A stretch of DNA of 64,000 bases from Pseudomonas maumuensis. GTDB lineage: Bacteria; Pseudomonadota; Gammaproteobacteria; Pseudomonadales; Pseudomonadaceae. The DNA lies in assembly GCF_019139675.1 (NCBI RefSeq), contig NZ_CP077077.1, positions 5,332,001-5,396,000 of the forward strand. The letters are read 5' to 3'. Of the stretch, positions 1-16,438 are shown piece after piece. Position 1 is the stretch's first letter; every line of letters begins with the position of its first letter. A program made the translations under genes and the position numbers. The notes under the pieces are model-generated. The model worked only from the letters and a program-made list of their open reading frames with translations, was not told where the DNA came from and did not search any database.

Positions 1-1307
1 CCGCGCACCAGGACACCTCGCTGTTCCGCAAGGCGGTCGGCGTGGCCTTCACCGCCCTGCCCATCGCCCTGTTCGTGGCAGTGTGCTTCGGCTACTACTA
101 CACCGCCCTCAAGCTTACCGACCGGCTGATCTACACCCTTTACCTGCTGTTGTTCTGGCTGGTGATCGAGGCCGCGTTCGTGCGTGGCCTGTCGGTGGCG
201 GCGCGGCGCCTGGCCTACCAGCGCGCCCTGAGCAAACGCCAGGCCGCCAAGGAGGGCCTGGATGGCGAGGTGGTGGTCGAGGAGCCGACCCTGGACATCG
301 AGCAGGTCAACCAGCAGTCACTGCGCCTGATCCGCCTGGCTCTGCTCGGCGGCTTCATCGGCGGTTTGTACTGGGTCTGGGCGGATCTGATCACCGTGTT
401 CGCCTACCTCAACAACATCACCCTGTACGAGTACAGCAGCGGCACCGGCGCGGCTGCCAGCATGGTGCCGATCAGCCTCGGCGACCTGCTTGGTGCCATG
501 GTCATCGCCGGCATCGCCGTGGCCCTGGCCAGCAACCTGCCCGGCCTGCTCGAAGTGCTGGTGCTGTCGCGACTGAACCTGGCCCAGGGCAGCGCGTACG
601 CCATTACCACGCTGTTGTCCTATGTGATCGCCGGGGTCGGTATCGTCAGCACCCTGGCCACCCTCGGAGTCAGCTGGGACAAGCTGCAGTGGCTGGTCGC
701 GGCCCTGTCACTGGGCCTGGGCTTCGGCATGCAGGAGATCTTCGCCAACTTCATCTCCGGCATCATGATCCTGTTCGAACGCCCGGTACGCATCGGCGAC
801 ACCATCACCATCGGCAACCTGTCCGGCACGGTGAGCAAGATCCGCATCCGCGCCACCACCATCACCGACTTCGATCGCAAGGACATCATCGTCCCCAACA
901 AGACCTTCATCACCGGTCAGCTGATCAACTGGTCGCTGACCGATACGGTCACCCGGGTGACATTGAAGCTGGGCATCGACTATGGCTCGGACCTGGACCT
1001 GGTGCGCGACCTGCTGCTCAAGGGCGCCCACGAGAACCCACGGGTGCTCAAGGACCCGGAACCGCTGGTGTACTTCCTCAACTTCGGCGAAAGCTCGCTG
1101 GACCACGAGCTGCGCATGCATGTGCGCGACCTCGGTGATCGCAACCCGACGCTGGACGAGCTCAACCGCTATATCAACCGTGAGTTCAAGGCGCACAACA
1201 TCAAGATCTCGGTGCGCCAGGTGGAGGTGTTCCTCATGGACGCGAAGAACGGCAAGCAGCAGTTGATCCCGATGGACAGCAAACCAGACAGCACGCCGCC
1301 GAGCTGA
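1..1307 (+). CDS. MscS-family mechanosensitive channel, C-terminal part
   Basis: The reading frame is open from the first bases, so the start lies outside the window. The visible part has several hydrophobic segments, then the MscS core: a glycine/alanine-rich pore helix (LGLGFGMQEIFANFISG) followed by the beta domain (ERPVRIGDTITIG, GTVSKIRIRATTI, DIIVPN) and the mixed C-terminal domain. These are the typical signatures of MscS/MscK channels, which open in the inner membrane under hypo-osmotic tension and release solutes. The long region before the pore suggests a larger MscK/KefA-like member rather than the small MscS. The class is certain; the exact subfamily cannot be decided without the missing N-terminus. 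Confidence 0.9.
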   Translation, partial: AHQDTSLFRKAVGVAFTALPIALFVAVCFGYYYTALKLTDRLIYTLYLLLFWLVIEAAFVRGLSVAARRLAYQRALSKRQAAKEGLDGEVVVEEPTLDIEQVNQQSLRLIRLALLGGFIGGLYWVWADLITVFAYLNNITLYEYSSGTGAAASMVPISLGDLLGAMVIAGIAVALASNLPGLLEVLVLSRLNLAQGSAYAITTLLSYVIAGVGIVSTLATLGVSWDKLQWLVAALSLGLGFGMQEIFANFISGIMILFERPVRIGDTITIGNLSGTVSKIRIRATTITDFDRKDIIVPNKTFITGQLINWSLTDTVTRVTLKLGIDYGSDLDLVRDLLLKGAHENPRVLKDPEPLVYFLNFGESSLDHELRMHVRDLGDRNPTLDELNRYINREFKAHNIKISVRQVEVFLMDAKNGKQQLIPMDSKPDSTPPS

Positions 1308-2933
<1,626 letters not shown>

Positions 2934-2976
2934 TCTCATCGCTGCACGTGAAACCCTGCGAGGGCTTCGCCCTCGA

Positions 2977-3058
2977 TCGCCGGCAAGCCGGCTCCCACAA
3001 TGATCGCGTCTGGCCCGTGGGAGCCGGCTTGCCGGCGATTGGGCCGCATAGCGGCCCC
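2977..3058. repeat. REP pair between selO and trxC
   Basis: Inverted REP cores lie at about 2977-2999 and 3018-3040. A GGGCCGC...GCGGCCC hairpin (about 3041-3058) follows. The arrangement matches the unit before selO, so selO is bracketed by two nearly identical units. Confidence 0.9.
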
Positions 3059-3082
3059 TGCATTTTTCGACTGGAGACTCCA

Positions 3083-3517
3083 ATGTCCAATCCGCTGGTA
3101 ATCCCCTGCCCCCACTGCAACGGCCTCAATCGCATCCCCGCCGACCGCCTGGGCGACACGCCGAAATGCGGCCGCTGCAAACAGAACGTGCTGCTGAGCA
3201 CCTCGTTCGAGCTGACCGAGGGCAACTATGCCGCCCAGATCAAAGGTGATCTGCCGCTACTGCTGGATGTCTGGGCCGACTGGTGCGGCCCGTGCAAGAG
3301 CTTCGCCCCGACCTTCGAACAAGCCGCACGGCAGCTAGCGGGCCGCTGCCGCCTGGCCAAGCTCGACAGCGAGGCCAACCGCAACCTAGCCGGCCAGCTG
3401 GGTATCCGCTCGATCCCCAGCCTGATCCTGTTTAGGAACGGCCGCGAAGTGACCCGCCAGGCCGGTGCGTTTCCACTTCAGTCACTACTGGAATGGCTAC
3501 GCAGCCAAGGGATCTAG
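3083..3517 (+). CDS. trxC: Thioredoxin 2 with N-terminal zinc finger
   Basis: This 144-residue protein has a CPHC...CGRC zinc-binding N-terminus (Cys9, Cys12, Cys29, Cys32) followed by a thioredoxin fold with the WCGPCK active site (Cys68/Cys71). That is the TrxC architecture, as opposed to the finger-less TrxA. It reduces protein disulfides in the cytoplasm; in E. coli the gene is induced by oxidative stress, but no OxyR site was identified here. ATG 3083 has a GGAG site and avoids translating the REP element. Its TAG stop interlocks with the TAG stop of the convergent ParA gene in the shared tetramer CTAG. Confidence 0.95.
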   Translation: MSNPLVIPCPHCNGLNRIPADRLGDTPKCGRCKQNVLLSTSFELTEGNYAAQIKGDLPLLLDVWADWCGPCKSFAPTFEQAARQLAGRCRLAKLDSEANRNLAGQLGIRSIPSLILFRNGREVTRQAGAFPLQSLLEWLRSQGI

Positions 3518-4287
3518 GCGCTGCGCTCCAGCAGATCATGCAATTCGACGAACTGCTGGGTCAGCTTGTGCCGTGGCTCCAGGTGGATCAGCGGCAGGCT
3601 GGCGTGGTGCGACTCACGCATCTTCACCGAACTGCCGAGGTAAACCGGTAGCACCGGCAGGCCCTCGGCCAGCAGCTCATCGAGCATCTGCTGGGGCAGG
3701 CTGGCGCGGGACTGGAATTGATTGACCACGATGCCCTCGACCATCAGGTCATCGTTATGGTCTTCCTTGAGCTCATCGATCTCGGCCAGCAGGCCATACA
3801 GGGCCTGACGCGAGAAGCTGTCGCAATCGAAGGGGATCAGCACGCGATCAGCGGCGATCAATGCGGAAACCGCGTAAAAATTGAGTGCTGGAGGGGTGTC
3901 GATATAGATCCGCTCGTAATCCTCGTCCAGCTCGTCGAGCAGTTTGCGCAGCTTGTTGATCTTGTGTTTGGCCTCGAGCTTGGGCTGCAGGTCGGCCAGC
4001 TCTGGGGTGGCAGTCACCACGTGGAGGTTGTCGAAGGGCGTTTCGTAGATATCGACTTTGTTCTTCTTGGCGAACGGCCCGCTGGACAGCGACTGTTTGA
4101 AGAAATCGGCGATGCCCATGGGGATGTCGTCACCGGTCAGGCCAGTGAGGTACTGGGTCGAGTTGGCCTGGGCATCCAGGTCGATCAGCAAGGTCCGATA
4201 GCCTTCACTGGCACTGACCGCCGCAAGATTGCAGGCAATGCTCGACTTGCCCACGCCACCTTTCTGATTGAACACCACGCGCCGCAT
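3514..4287 (-). CDS. ParA-family ATPase, orphan
   Basis: The 257-residue product begins almost directly with the deviant Walker A motif KGGVGKSS, then [12 protein letters not shown] (Walker A') and YIDTPPALN (Walker B region), the signature of ParA/MinD-type ATPases that form dimers and move cargo over the nucleoid or membrane. No parB, minE or centromere-like repeat is nearby, so it is not the chromosomal parAB pair, and the cargo cannot be told from context. The start at 4287 has a clear GGAGG; an in-frame extension of 35 residues upstream lacks conserved features. It is convergent with trxC. Confidence 0.85.
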   Translation of the reverse strand: MRRVVFNQKGGVGKSSIACNLAAVSASEGYRTLLIDLDAQANSTQYLTGLTGDDIPMGIADFFKQSLSSGPFAKKNKVDIYETPFDNLHVVTATPELADLQPKLEAKHKINKLRKLLDELDEDYERIYIDTPPALNFYAVSALIAADRVLIPFDCDSFSRQALYGLLAEIDELKEDHNDDLMVEGIVVNQFQSRASLPQQMLDELLAEGLPVLPVYLGSSVKMRESHHASLPLIHLEPRHKLTQQFVELHDLLERSA

Positions 4288-4339
4288 CTCAGACCTCCGT
4301 GTATCAACGAATGCCCGAGTATGTGGCCAGCGCGGCGGT

Positions 4340-5245
4340 TTAGCCAGCACCTTCGGGCTGCTCCAGCCCGGCCAGCAACGCGACGAAGGCATTGGCCATG
4401 GCAGAGCCAGACGCTTCGCGGCGCACCAGCCACACGGCGGTCATGGCCTGCTCGTCGAGCAGTGTGCGATACACCACTCCCTCGATGCGCATGCGCTGGA
4501 ACGACGCTGGCAGCACTGACACACCCAGCCCCGCCGAGACCAGGCCGATGATGGTCATCGCCTCCCCGGCCTCCTGGGCAAAATGCGGGCTGAAACCCGC
4601 CTGGCGCGCCAGGCTCAGCAGTTGGGCATGCAAGCCGCTGCCATAGCTGCGCGGGAAGAACACGAAGGGCTCGTGGGCCAGAGCCTGCATGTACAGCCCC
4701 TGCTCGCTGCCACTGGCCAGCGGATGCGATGCGTTGAGCACGGCCACCAGAGGTTCGCGGAACAGTTCGGTACAAACGATCCCTTCGGGCAGTGGCATCG
4801 GCCGCATCAGGCCTACTTCGATGGACTCGTCGAACACCGCCTCCACCACTTCCCGGCTGCTCATTTCTTTCAGATTCAGATGCACCGAGGGGAAACGCTG
4901 GCGAAAGGCATGGATAGCCTGGGGAATCCGCGAGGTGAAGGGCGCCGACGAGGTGAAGCCGATCTTCATCTCACCCAGTTCGCCCAACTGCGCCCGACGC
5001 GCCACATCGGCAGCCTTTTCCACCTGCGCCAGCACCAGGCGTGCCTCGTCGAGGAACAACCGCCCGGCCTCGCTGAGCTCGACCCGACGGTTGGTGCGCT
5101 CGAACAGCCGTGCGCCCAGCTCCTGTTCCAGGGCCTGGATCTGCTGGCTCAGCGGCGGTTGCGAGATGCCCAGTTGCTGGGCGGCGCGGCCGAAGTGCAG
5201 CTCTTCGGCCACAGCGATGAAATAACGCAGGTGACGCAGCTCCAT
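4340..5245 (-). CDS. LysR-family transcriptional regulator (YnfL-like)
   Basis: The 301-residue protein starts [22 protein letters not shown] and continues with a LysR winged helix-turn-helix ([17 protein letters not shown]), then a substrate-binding domain of two alpha/beta lobes. LysR proteins bind T-N11-A sites and respond to small effectors. It is divergent from an MFS transporter with a 124-base spacer, the arrangement of E. coli ynfL/ynfM, so the transporter is the likely target. Start 5245 was preferred over 5269 because a CGGAG site precedes it and the family begins with MELRHLRYF. The effector is unknown. Confidence 0.9.
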   Translation of the reverse strand: MELRHLRYFIAVAEELHFGRAAQQLGISQPPLSQQIQALEQELGARLFERTNRRVELSEAGRLFLDEARLVLAQVEKAADVARRAQLGELGEMKIGFTSSAPFTSRIPQAIHAFRQRFPSVHLNLKEMSSREVVEAVFDESIEVGLMRPMPLPEGIVCTELFREPLVAVLNASHPLASGSEQGLYMQALAHEPFVFFPRSYGSGLHAQLLSLARQAGFSPHFAQEAGEAMTIIGLVSAGLGVSVLPASFQRMRIEGVVYRTLLDEQAMTAVWLVRREASGSAMANAFVALLAGLEQPEGAG

Positions 5246-5369
5246 GGCCGGCTCCGAATAGGTCGTCAAGCATCTTAAACAGGTCGAACAATATATTGGA
5301 TCTAATCATTAGCCAGCTATATGATTTTTTCATCGCAACACCTGGCCCCAGCGCCCGAGGTACCCCGCC
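5246..5369. promoter_or_regulatory. Divergent promoter region LysR/MFS
   Basis: This AT-rich spacer contains the short palindrome CTAATcATTAG at 5302-5312 and an ATGA...TCAT inverted element at about 5331-5343. It is the natural place for the LysR operator, but no single T-N11-A site stands out enough to be called. Confidence 0.4.
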
Positions 5370-6611
5370 GTGAGATCTGCCGTCGCCCCCCTGCCCGTCG
5401 AACCTGAACCTGCCTTCAACGACACGTGGATCGAGAAAGGTACGCCCGCCTTCATGAAAACCGTGCTGGCCCTGTTCAGCGGCGGCTTCGCCACCTTCGC
5501 CCTGCTGTACTGCGTGCAGCCGATGATGCCGCTGCTTTCCCAGGAGTTTTCCATCAACGCCGCGCAGAGCAGCCTGGTGTTGTCGGTGTCCACCGCCATG
5601 CTCGCGGTCGGCCTGCTGATCACCGGCCCCATTTCCGACCGTATCGGCCGCAAGCCGGTGATGGTCTTCGCCTTGCTGTGCGCGGCGCTATCGACCCTGG
5701 CCAGCGCGGTGATGCCGAGTTGGGAGCTGGTGCTGGCGACTCGCGCCCTGGTGGGCTTGTCGTTGAGCGGCCTGGCCGCGGTGGCGATGACCTACCTGAG
5801 CGAAGAGATCCACCCGCAGCACATCGGCCTGGCCATGGGGCTGTACATCGGCGGCAATGCCATCGGCGGGATGAGCGGGCGCCTGATCACCGGGGTGTTG
5901 ATCGACTTCGTCAGTTGGCACACGGCGATGCTGGTGATCGGCGGCCTGGCCCTGGTGGCGGCCGTGGTGTTCTGGAAAGTGCTGCCCGAATCGCGCAACT
6001 TCCGGGCTCAGTCATTGAAGCCCCGCAACCTGCTGGACGGTTTCGTCATGCACTTCAAGGATGCCGGGCTGCCCTGGCTGTTCCTTGAGGCCTTCCTGCT
6101 GATGGGCGCCTTCGTCACCCTGTTCAACTACATCGGCTATCGCCTGCTCGCCGGCCCCTACCATATGAACCAGGCGCTGGTCGGCCTGCTGTCGGTGGTG
6201 TACCTGTCGGGGATCTACAGCTCGGCGCAGGTCGGCGCGCTGGCCGACAAGCTCGGGCGGCGCAAGGTGTTCTGGGCCAGTATCGTAGTCATGGCCTGCG
6301 GCCTGCTGATGACCCTGGCCAACCCGCTGGCCATGATTATTCTCGGCATGCTGGTGTTCACCTTCGGCTTCTTTGGCGCGCATTCGGTGGCCAGCAGCTG
6401 GATCGGCCGCCGGGCGTTGAAGGCCAAGGGGCAGGCTTCTTCGCTGTACCTGTTCAGCTATTATGCGGGGTCGAGTGTCGCCGGGACGGCGGGCGGGGTG
6501 TTCTGGCACCAGTGGGGCTGGAACGGTATCGGGCTGTTCATCGGCAGCCTGTTGGCGGTGGCGTTGCTGGTGGCGTTGCATTTGAGCAGGTTGGCGCCGA
6601 AGACTGCCTGA
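5370..6611 (+). CDS. MFS transporter, YnfM-like drug/arabinose-type antiporter
   Basis: The 413-residue product has about twelve hydrophobic segments and the MFS loop 2-3 signature GPISDRIGRKPVM, with a weaker repeat ADKLGRRKVF in the second half. The N-terminal block LFSGGFATFALLYCVQPMMP resembles the YnfM branch of proton-coupled exporters. It acts in the inner membrane; the substrate cannot be read from sequence. The GTG start at 5370 has GAGG about 9 bases upstream; the ATG at residue 29 is a possible alternative that would remove a polar extension. The divergent LysR gene is the likely regulator. Confidence 0.88.
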   Translation: MRSAVAPLPVEPEPAFNDTWIEKGTPAFMKTVLALFSGGFATFALLYCVQPMMPLLSQEFSINAAQSSLVLSVSTAMLAVGLLITGPISDRIGRKPVMVFALLCAALSTLASAVMPSWELVLATRALVGLSLSGLAAVAMTYLSEEIHPQHIGLAMGLYIGGNAIGGMSGRLITGVLIDFVSWHTAMLVIGGLALVAAVVFWKVLPESRNFRAQSLKPRNLLDGFVMHFKDAGLPWLFLEAFLLMGAFVTLFNYIGYRLLAGPYHMNQALVGLLSVVYLSGIYSSAQVGALADKLGRRKVFWASIVVMACGLLMTLANPLAMIILGMLVFTFGFFGAHSVASSWIGRRALKAKGQASSLYLFSYYAGSSVAGTAGGVFWHQWGWNGIGLFIGSLLAVALLVALHLSRLAPKTA

Positions 6612-6630
6612 GTGGGGCTGCTTCGCAGCC

Positions 6631-6684
6631 CATCGCCGGCAAGCCGGCTCCCACACCCTTGTGGGAGCCGGCTTGCCGGCGATG
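6631..6684. repeat. REP pair between convergent MFS and YgiW-like genes
   Basis: Two REP cores face each other with almost no spacer (CATCGCCGGCAAGCCGG... and ...CCGGCTTGCCGGCGATG). They form one long hairpin that begins about 20 bases after the MFS stop and ends just before the YgiW-like stop. It may also end transcription from both sides. Confidence 0.9.
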
Positions 6685-6695
6685 AGGCCTTTGGA

Positions 6696-7043
6696 TCAGT
6701 TGATGATCTCGACGATATCCACATCCACTTCACGGCTCATCAGGTGCTTTTCCACCTCGCCGGTCAGCTTGACCTTGGTCTTGTCGTTGAACGGCGTCGC
6801 TGGCAGGTCTTCGTCGTCGATCTCGACGGTGATGGTGCCGGTGTTGTCCTTGAACTCGTACTTGTCGTCGTTGTTGATCTTCTTGGTCACGTAGCCTTGC
6901 AGCACCACCGGGGTATCGTCGGCGGCATCGTTGGCGGCAGCCACCGTGGTCACGGACTGGGCACCGGGACCGGTGTAGCCGGCGGCCAGGGCGGCGGTGC
7001 TGAACAGCGGGGCGAGGATCAGGGGCAGGTAACGGGCTTTCAT
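6696..7043 (-). CDS. YgiW/YdeI-family periplasmic OB-fold (BOF) protein
   Basis: This is a 115-residue protein with a signal peptide (MKARYLPLILAPLFSTAALA, cleavage near residue 20) and the BOF domain pattern VVLQGYVTKKI...YEFKDNTGTITVEIDDE. Members are small periplasmic OB-fold proteins linked in enterobacteria to tolerance of peroxide, metals, acid and antimicrobial peptides; their biochemical activity is not settled. The start at 7043 has an AGGA site and gives a proper signal peptide; the 11-residue upstream extension does not. It stands alone between the REP pair and the hemE terminator. Confidence 0.9.
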   Translation of the reverse strand: MKARYLPLILAPLFSTAALAAGYTGPGAQSVTTVAAANDAADDTPVVLQGYVTKKINNDDKYEFKDNTGTITVEIDDEDLPATPFNDKTKVKLTGEVEKHLMSREVDVDIVEIIN

Positions 7044-7111
7044 GGTGATCGGGTCCTGTTTGCGTTTTGATGCCACCAGATTACCGACGATCGCTGAATT
7101 GAAACTTAATG

Positions 7112-7143
7112 CAAAAAAAGCCCGGCACTTGGCCGGGCTTTTT
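7112..7143 (-). terminator. Rho-independent terminator of hemE
   Basis: A GCCCGGC...GCCGGGC stem is flanked by a run of A on the plus strand left side. Read on the minus strand it gives a stem followed by seven T, just after the hemE stop. Confidence 0.9.
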
Positions 7144-7159
7144 CGCGTTGTGCTGCGGC

Positions 7160-8224
7160 TTACTGGTGGTACTGCGCCGACAGCTCATGCACGGCGTTGA
7201 TGAACACGCCGGCATGCTCCGGGTCCACCTCTGGGGTAATGCCGTGGCCCAGATTGAATACATGGCCGCTGCCCTTGCCGTAGCTGGCAAGGATTCGCGC
7301 CACTTCGTTGCGGATGGCTTCCGGCTTGGCGTACAGCACGGTCGGATCCATGTTGCCCTGCAAGGCCACCTTGTCACCGACGCGGCGACGGGCGTCGCTG
7401 ATCTCGCAGGTCCAGTCCAGGCCCAGCGCGTCGGCGCCGGCCTCGGCGATGCTTTCCAGCCACAGGCCGCCGTTCTTGGTGAACAGGATCACCGGCACCT
7501 TGCGCCCTTCGTGCTCGCGGATCAGGCCGCTGACGATCTTACGCATGTAGGCCAGGGAAAACTCCTGGTAGGCCGCCGCCGACAGGTTGCCACCCCAGGT
7601 GTCGAAGATCTGCACAGCCTGGGCACCGGCCAAGATCTGGCCGTTGAGGTAGCTGGTGACCGACTGGGCCAGCTTGTCCAGCAGCAGGTGCAGGGCTTGC
7701 GGGTTGTCATAGGCCATGGCCTTGGTCTTACGGAAGTCTTTCGACGAGCCGCCTTCGACCATGTAGGTGGCCAGGGTCCAAGGGCTGCCGGAGAAGCCGA
7801 TCAACGGTACACGGCCGTTGAGCTCGCGGCGGATGGTGCTGACCGCGTCCATCACGTAGCCCAGGTCTTTCTGCGGGTCGGGGACCGGCAACGCCTCGAT
7901 GTCGGCCGGAGTGCTGATGACCTTCTTGAAACGCGGGCCTTCGCCGGTTTCGAAGTACAGGCCCAGGCCCATGGCATCGGGGATGGTGAGGATGTCCGAG
8001 AACAGGATCGCCGCGTCCAGCGGGTAGCGGTCCAGCGGCTGCAGGGTGACCTCGCAGGCGAACTGCGGGTTCATGCACAGGCTCATGAAGTCGCCGGCCT
8101 TGGCGCGGCTGGCGCGATACTCCGGGAGGTAGCGGCCGGCCTGGCGCATCATCCATACCGGGGTGACATCTACAGGTTGCTTGAGCAATGCACGCAGGAA
8201 ACGATCGTTCTTCAGGGCAGTCAT
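7160..8224 (-). CDS. hemE: Uroporphyrinogen decarboxylase
   Basis: HemE removes four carboxyl groups from uroporphyrinogen III to make coproporphyrinogen III in cytoplasmic haem synthesis. The 354-residue length is standard. Both family signatures are present: [15 protein letters not shown] near residues 22-36, and the block [17 protein letters not shown] in the middle. The catalytic aspartate lies in [14 protein letters not shown]. It is a single gene with its own terminator and lies downstream of gltBD, separated from gltD by a REP pair. Confidence 0.97.
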   Translation of the reverse strand: MTALKNDRFLRALLKQPVDVTPVWMMRQAGRYLPEYRASRAKAGDFMSLCMNPQFACEVTLQPLDRYPLDAAILFSDILTIPDAMGLGLYFETGEGPRFKKVISTPADIEALPVPDPQKDLGYVMDAVSTIRRELNGRVPLIGFSGSPWTLATYMVEGGSSKDFRKTKAMAYDNPQALHLLLDKLAQSVTSYLNGQILAGAQAVQIFDTWGGNLSAAAYQEFSLAYMRKIVSGLIREHEGRKVPVILFTKNGGLWLESIAEAGADALGLDWTCEISDARRRVGDKVALQGNMDPTVLYAKPEAIRNEVARILASYGKGSGHVFNLGHGITPEVDPEHAGVFINAVHELSAQYHQ

Positions 8225-8365
8225 GTCGGCATCCGGAAAAAAAGTGCGGGCATTTTCTCAGACGCGGACGCAAAAGGCACGGCCATGGCCATGCGTTTTG
8301 TCTATTGGGTGCCTTGGATCAAGCATTTTTGTATACAAAACGAGGTCTCGGGGTTGCATCTGATG

Positions 8366-8440
8366 GCCTCATCGCCGGCAAGCCAGCTCCCACAGGGTAA
8401 GGCACTGCCTTTGTGGGAGCCGGCTTGCCGGCGATGAGGC
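8366..8440. repeat. REP pair between gltD and hemE
   Basis: The left copy carries a variant core (CGGCAAGCCAGCTCCCACA), while the right copy has the standard one. They face each other across about 20 bases. No other feature was seen in the 230-base gap between hemE and gltD. Confidence 0.88.
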
Positions 8441-8454
8441 CGGTTCAGGCAACG

Positions 8455-9876
<1,422 letters not shown>

Positions 9877-9909
9877 TCAAAACCTCTTTACCGCAGTTGC
9901 CAGCTACAC

Positions 9910-9976
9910 GCTGCAAGCTGCAAGACGATCACGTAAGCCCGACGAACCCCGCACACGGGGCCCGTCACTTGCAGCT
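9910..9976. repeat. AGCTGCAAG / CTTGCAGCT inverted repeat between gltB and gltD
   Basis: AGCTGCAAG at 9916-9924 pairs perfectly with CTTGCAGCT at 9968-9976, and a further GCTGCAAG precedes it. The same arms occur after priA (29783-29830), so this is a dispersed family distinct from the REPs. In the gltBD transcript it could form a hairpin. Confidence 0.7.
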
Positions 9977-9980
9977 GTTC

Positions 9981-14426
<4,446 letters not shown>

Positions 14427-14567
14427 AGACACTTTCTCACCAGGTTCACCTCTCAACCGGAGGCAAATCTCTTTTTTAACAACCACTTACCATCCACGCC
14501 GATCAAATGCCAGCTTTTTTGCGGTGGTCATGGAAAACCATTGTTGCACAGCGACAGCGACGCCCAC

Positions 14568-14596
14568 AAATTTTCATGTCTCGCCATTGAAAATTT
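14568..14596 (-). promoter_or_regulatory. Palindrome upstream of gltB, candidate operator
   Basis: AAATTTTCA (14568-14576) and TGAAAATTT (14588-14596) are perfect 9-base inverted arms around an 11-base centre. The form fits a LysR-type T-N11-A site or another dimeric regulator. It lies about 140-170 bases before the gltB start, where a promoter and operator would be expected. The regulator cannot be named from the sequence. Confidence 0.5.
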
Positions 14597-14710
14597 ATGT
14601 CGCAATTTTGAATGTTTTTAAGTCGTACGCCGTGATAGCGGCTTGACTGAAGTCTGAAGCGTTTCAGCCAGGACTGCAAGAAAGGGCTTGTGGCCGGCAG
14701 TCTGGGACAG

Positions 14711-14742
14711 AAAAGCCTGCCGCGCTCGGGCGCAGCAGGCTA
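14711..14742 (-). terminator. Rho-independent terminator after damX-like gene
   Basis: On the minus strand AGCCTGCTGCGC pairs with GCGCGGCAGGCT around a small loop, with minor imperfection, and is followed by TTTT. It lies about 60 bases after the stop of the damX-like gene. Confidence 0.8.
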
Positions 14743-14800
14743 GTTGAAAGCTAGAAGTCGCTCAGCAACTGGGCGGCGGGGTGATGCCGCCCGGAAGGTA

Positions 14801-16423
14801 TCAGCGGGCCGTGGCCAGCTCTTGTTGGACGCTGCCCACGGTACGTGGCCAAGGTTTACCAGCCTGGACCTTGGCTGGCAAGTTCTTGATTGCCGCAGCG
14901 GCCGCGTCGCGGCTGGCGAAGTTGCCGTAGGTCACCACGTACAGCGGCTTGCCCTGCAGGTTTTTCCTGAAGTAGCGATAGTCGCCACCCTGCGCCTTGA
15001 CGAACGACTGCGCCGACGCCTCGGAGCTGGTGCCGAAGATCTGCACCACGTAATTACCGGGCTTCTGGCCAGCATACCAGCTGCTGTTGCCGGCGCCGCC
15101 GGCAGCCGGTTTCTCGGCGGGTTTGGCTGCAGGCTTGGCGCTCACGACCTGGGTCGGGGCCGGGGCTGGCTTGACAGGTGCAACCGGTTTTGCCGGCTGG
15201 GTTGCTACTGGCTTCGTCGCAGGCGCAACCGGCTGTACCGGAGCGCTGGTCACCGGCTGGGCCGGAGTCGGCGCAGGGCTGGCGGTGGCACCTTGCGGCG
15301 GCGCGATGGTGGTCACGGTCGGCGGCACGGCAGCCGATGGCGTGGCTGGCTGCAGCGCAGTGTTGTCGGCCGGCCCGCCGTCTTCACCTTCACCCATGCC
15401 AGCGGCCTGGGCCAGCGGTTCGCGCATCACCGGCTGCGACTGACCGACCAGCGGCAACGGCATCGGCTGCGAGGAGCCGGAGAACTCGATGGCGGGCGCG
15501 CCGCCGTTGCCGCCCTGACCCAGTGGTAGTTGGGCCTGGGCAGCGGGTGTGTCAGTAGGGGCCTTGTCGCCTTTCTTCGGCATCAGGACAGCCGCACCAA
15601 CGGCGACCACGACCACAGCGGACAACGCAAGCACGTGTTTCTTAGGCATTTTGAACCCCATGGATGGTCGCTTGACCGTGGTACGGCTGGCGATCATGGC
15701 TTCGATCAAGGTATCGCGGGCGACCTGGTTGATGTTCCCAGGCCAACCGTCGGAGTTTTCGTGGATGTCGACGATCTGCTCGGCGGTGAACACCTCGATG
15801 CCCCGGCCAGCGCCCTCCAGGCGCTGCTCCAGGTACTCGCGGGTTTCTTCCTCGCTGTACGGGGCCAGCTCGATGACGTGGAAGCGCTCGCCATCGGCAT
15901 TGAGCTCATCCAACCCGGCGATCAGCGAAGGCTCGCCGAACAGGAACACGTGCGGGCGCCCTTCGGCTACGCCTGCCGCCAACTCCAGCAACGCTTGGAG
16001 TGCCGACTCGTCCAGTTGTTCCGCATCGTCTACCAGCAGATAGACTTCCTGGCCGGTCAACGCCAGTTGCACCACCTGCGAGAGGACCGCCTGCACTTCC
16101 GGCTGCGCCACGCCCAGCGACTGCGCCACCTGGCCGAGCACGCTGGCCGCGTCACTGGCGCCACGGGCGGATACCACCACGCTTTGCACCGACTGCTTGT
16201 TGGTGCTGGCCACCAGTGCCTGGCGCAGCAAGGTCTTGCCGCTGCCCACAGGGCCGGTGACCGCCAGCATCAACTGGCTGTAGCGCGCCAGGTGATGCAG
16301 CTGGCCAAGCACTGGTTTGCGCTGGGCGGGGAAGAACTTGAAACCGGGCACCCGGGGTGCGAACGGATCGTGGCTCAGCTGGTAATGATCGAGAAACGCC
16401 TCATCGGCATGCAGACTGGTCAT
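14801..16423 (-). CDS. DamX-like protein: AAA ATPase, membrane segment and SPOR domain
   Basis: The 540-residue protein has an ExeA-like AAA domain at the N-terminus (Walker A GPVGSGKT, residues 57-64; Walker B LLVDDAEQ), one transmembrane segment at about residues 265-285 (LALSAVVVVAVGAAVLMP), a long Pro/Ala/Thr-rich linker, and a C-terminal SPOR domain (YVVQIFGTSSEASAQ...). SPOR domains bind denuded glycan strands at the septum, so a division role at the inner membrane is likely. The position after aroK-aroB matches E. coli damX, although E. coli DamX lacks a complete ATPase motif. The linker is low complexity and GC-rich. Confidence 0.88.
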   Translation of the reverse strand: MTSLHADEAFLDHYQLSHDPFAPRVPGFKFFPAQRKPVLGQLHHLARYSQLMLAVTGPVGSGKTLLRQALVASTNKQSVQSVVVSARGASDAASVLGQVAQSLGVAQPEVQAVLSQVVQLALTGQEVYLLVDDAEQLDESALQALLELAAGVAEGRPHVFLFGEPSLIAGLDELNADGERFHVIELAPYSEEETREYLEQRLEGAGRGIEVFTAEQIVDIHENSDGWPGNINQVARDTLIEAMIASRTTVKRPSMGFKMPKKHVLALSAVVVVAVGAAVLMPKKGDKAPTDTPAAQAQLPLGQGGNGGAPAIEFSGSSQPMPLPLVGQSQPVMREPLAQAAGMGEGEDGGPADNTALQPATPSAAVPPTVTTIAPPQGATASPAPTPAQPVTSAPVQPVAPATKPVATQPAKPVAPVKPAPAPTQVVSAKPAAKPAEKPAAGGAGNSSWYAGQKPGNYVVQIFGTSSEASAQSFVKAQGGDYRYFRKNLQGKPLYVVTYGNFASRDAAAAAIKNLPAKVQAGKPWPRTVGSVQQELATAR

Positions 16424-16438
16424 TGCGTTGTCACAACC

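Larger units (their letters stand above)
14427..14800. other. 374-base region between gltB and damX-like gene
   Basis: The region holds the gltB leader and promoter area, a perfect AAATTTTCA/TGAAAATTT palindrome, and the terminator of the damX-like transcript. No coding region with a start, ribosome site and conserved features was seen in either strand. Confidence 0.6.

Noticed and set aside
14427..14710. Small genes in the gltB leader
   Set aside because: Short frames exist, but none has a good start, ribosome site and recognisable sequence together.
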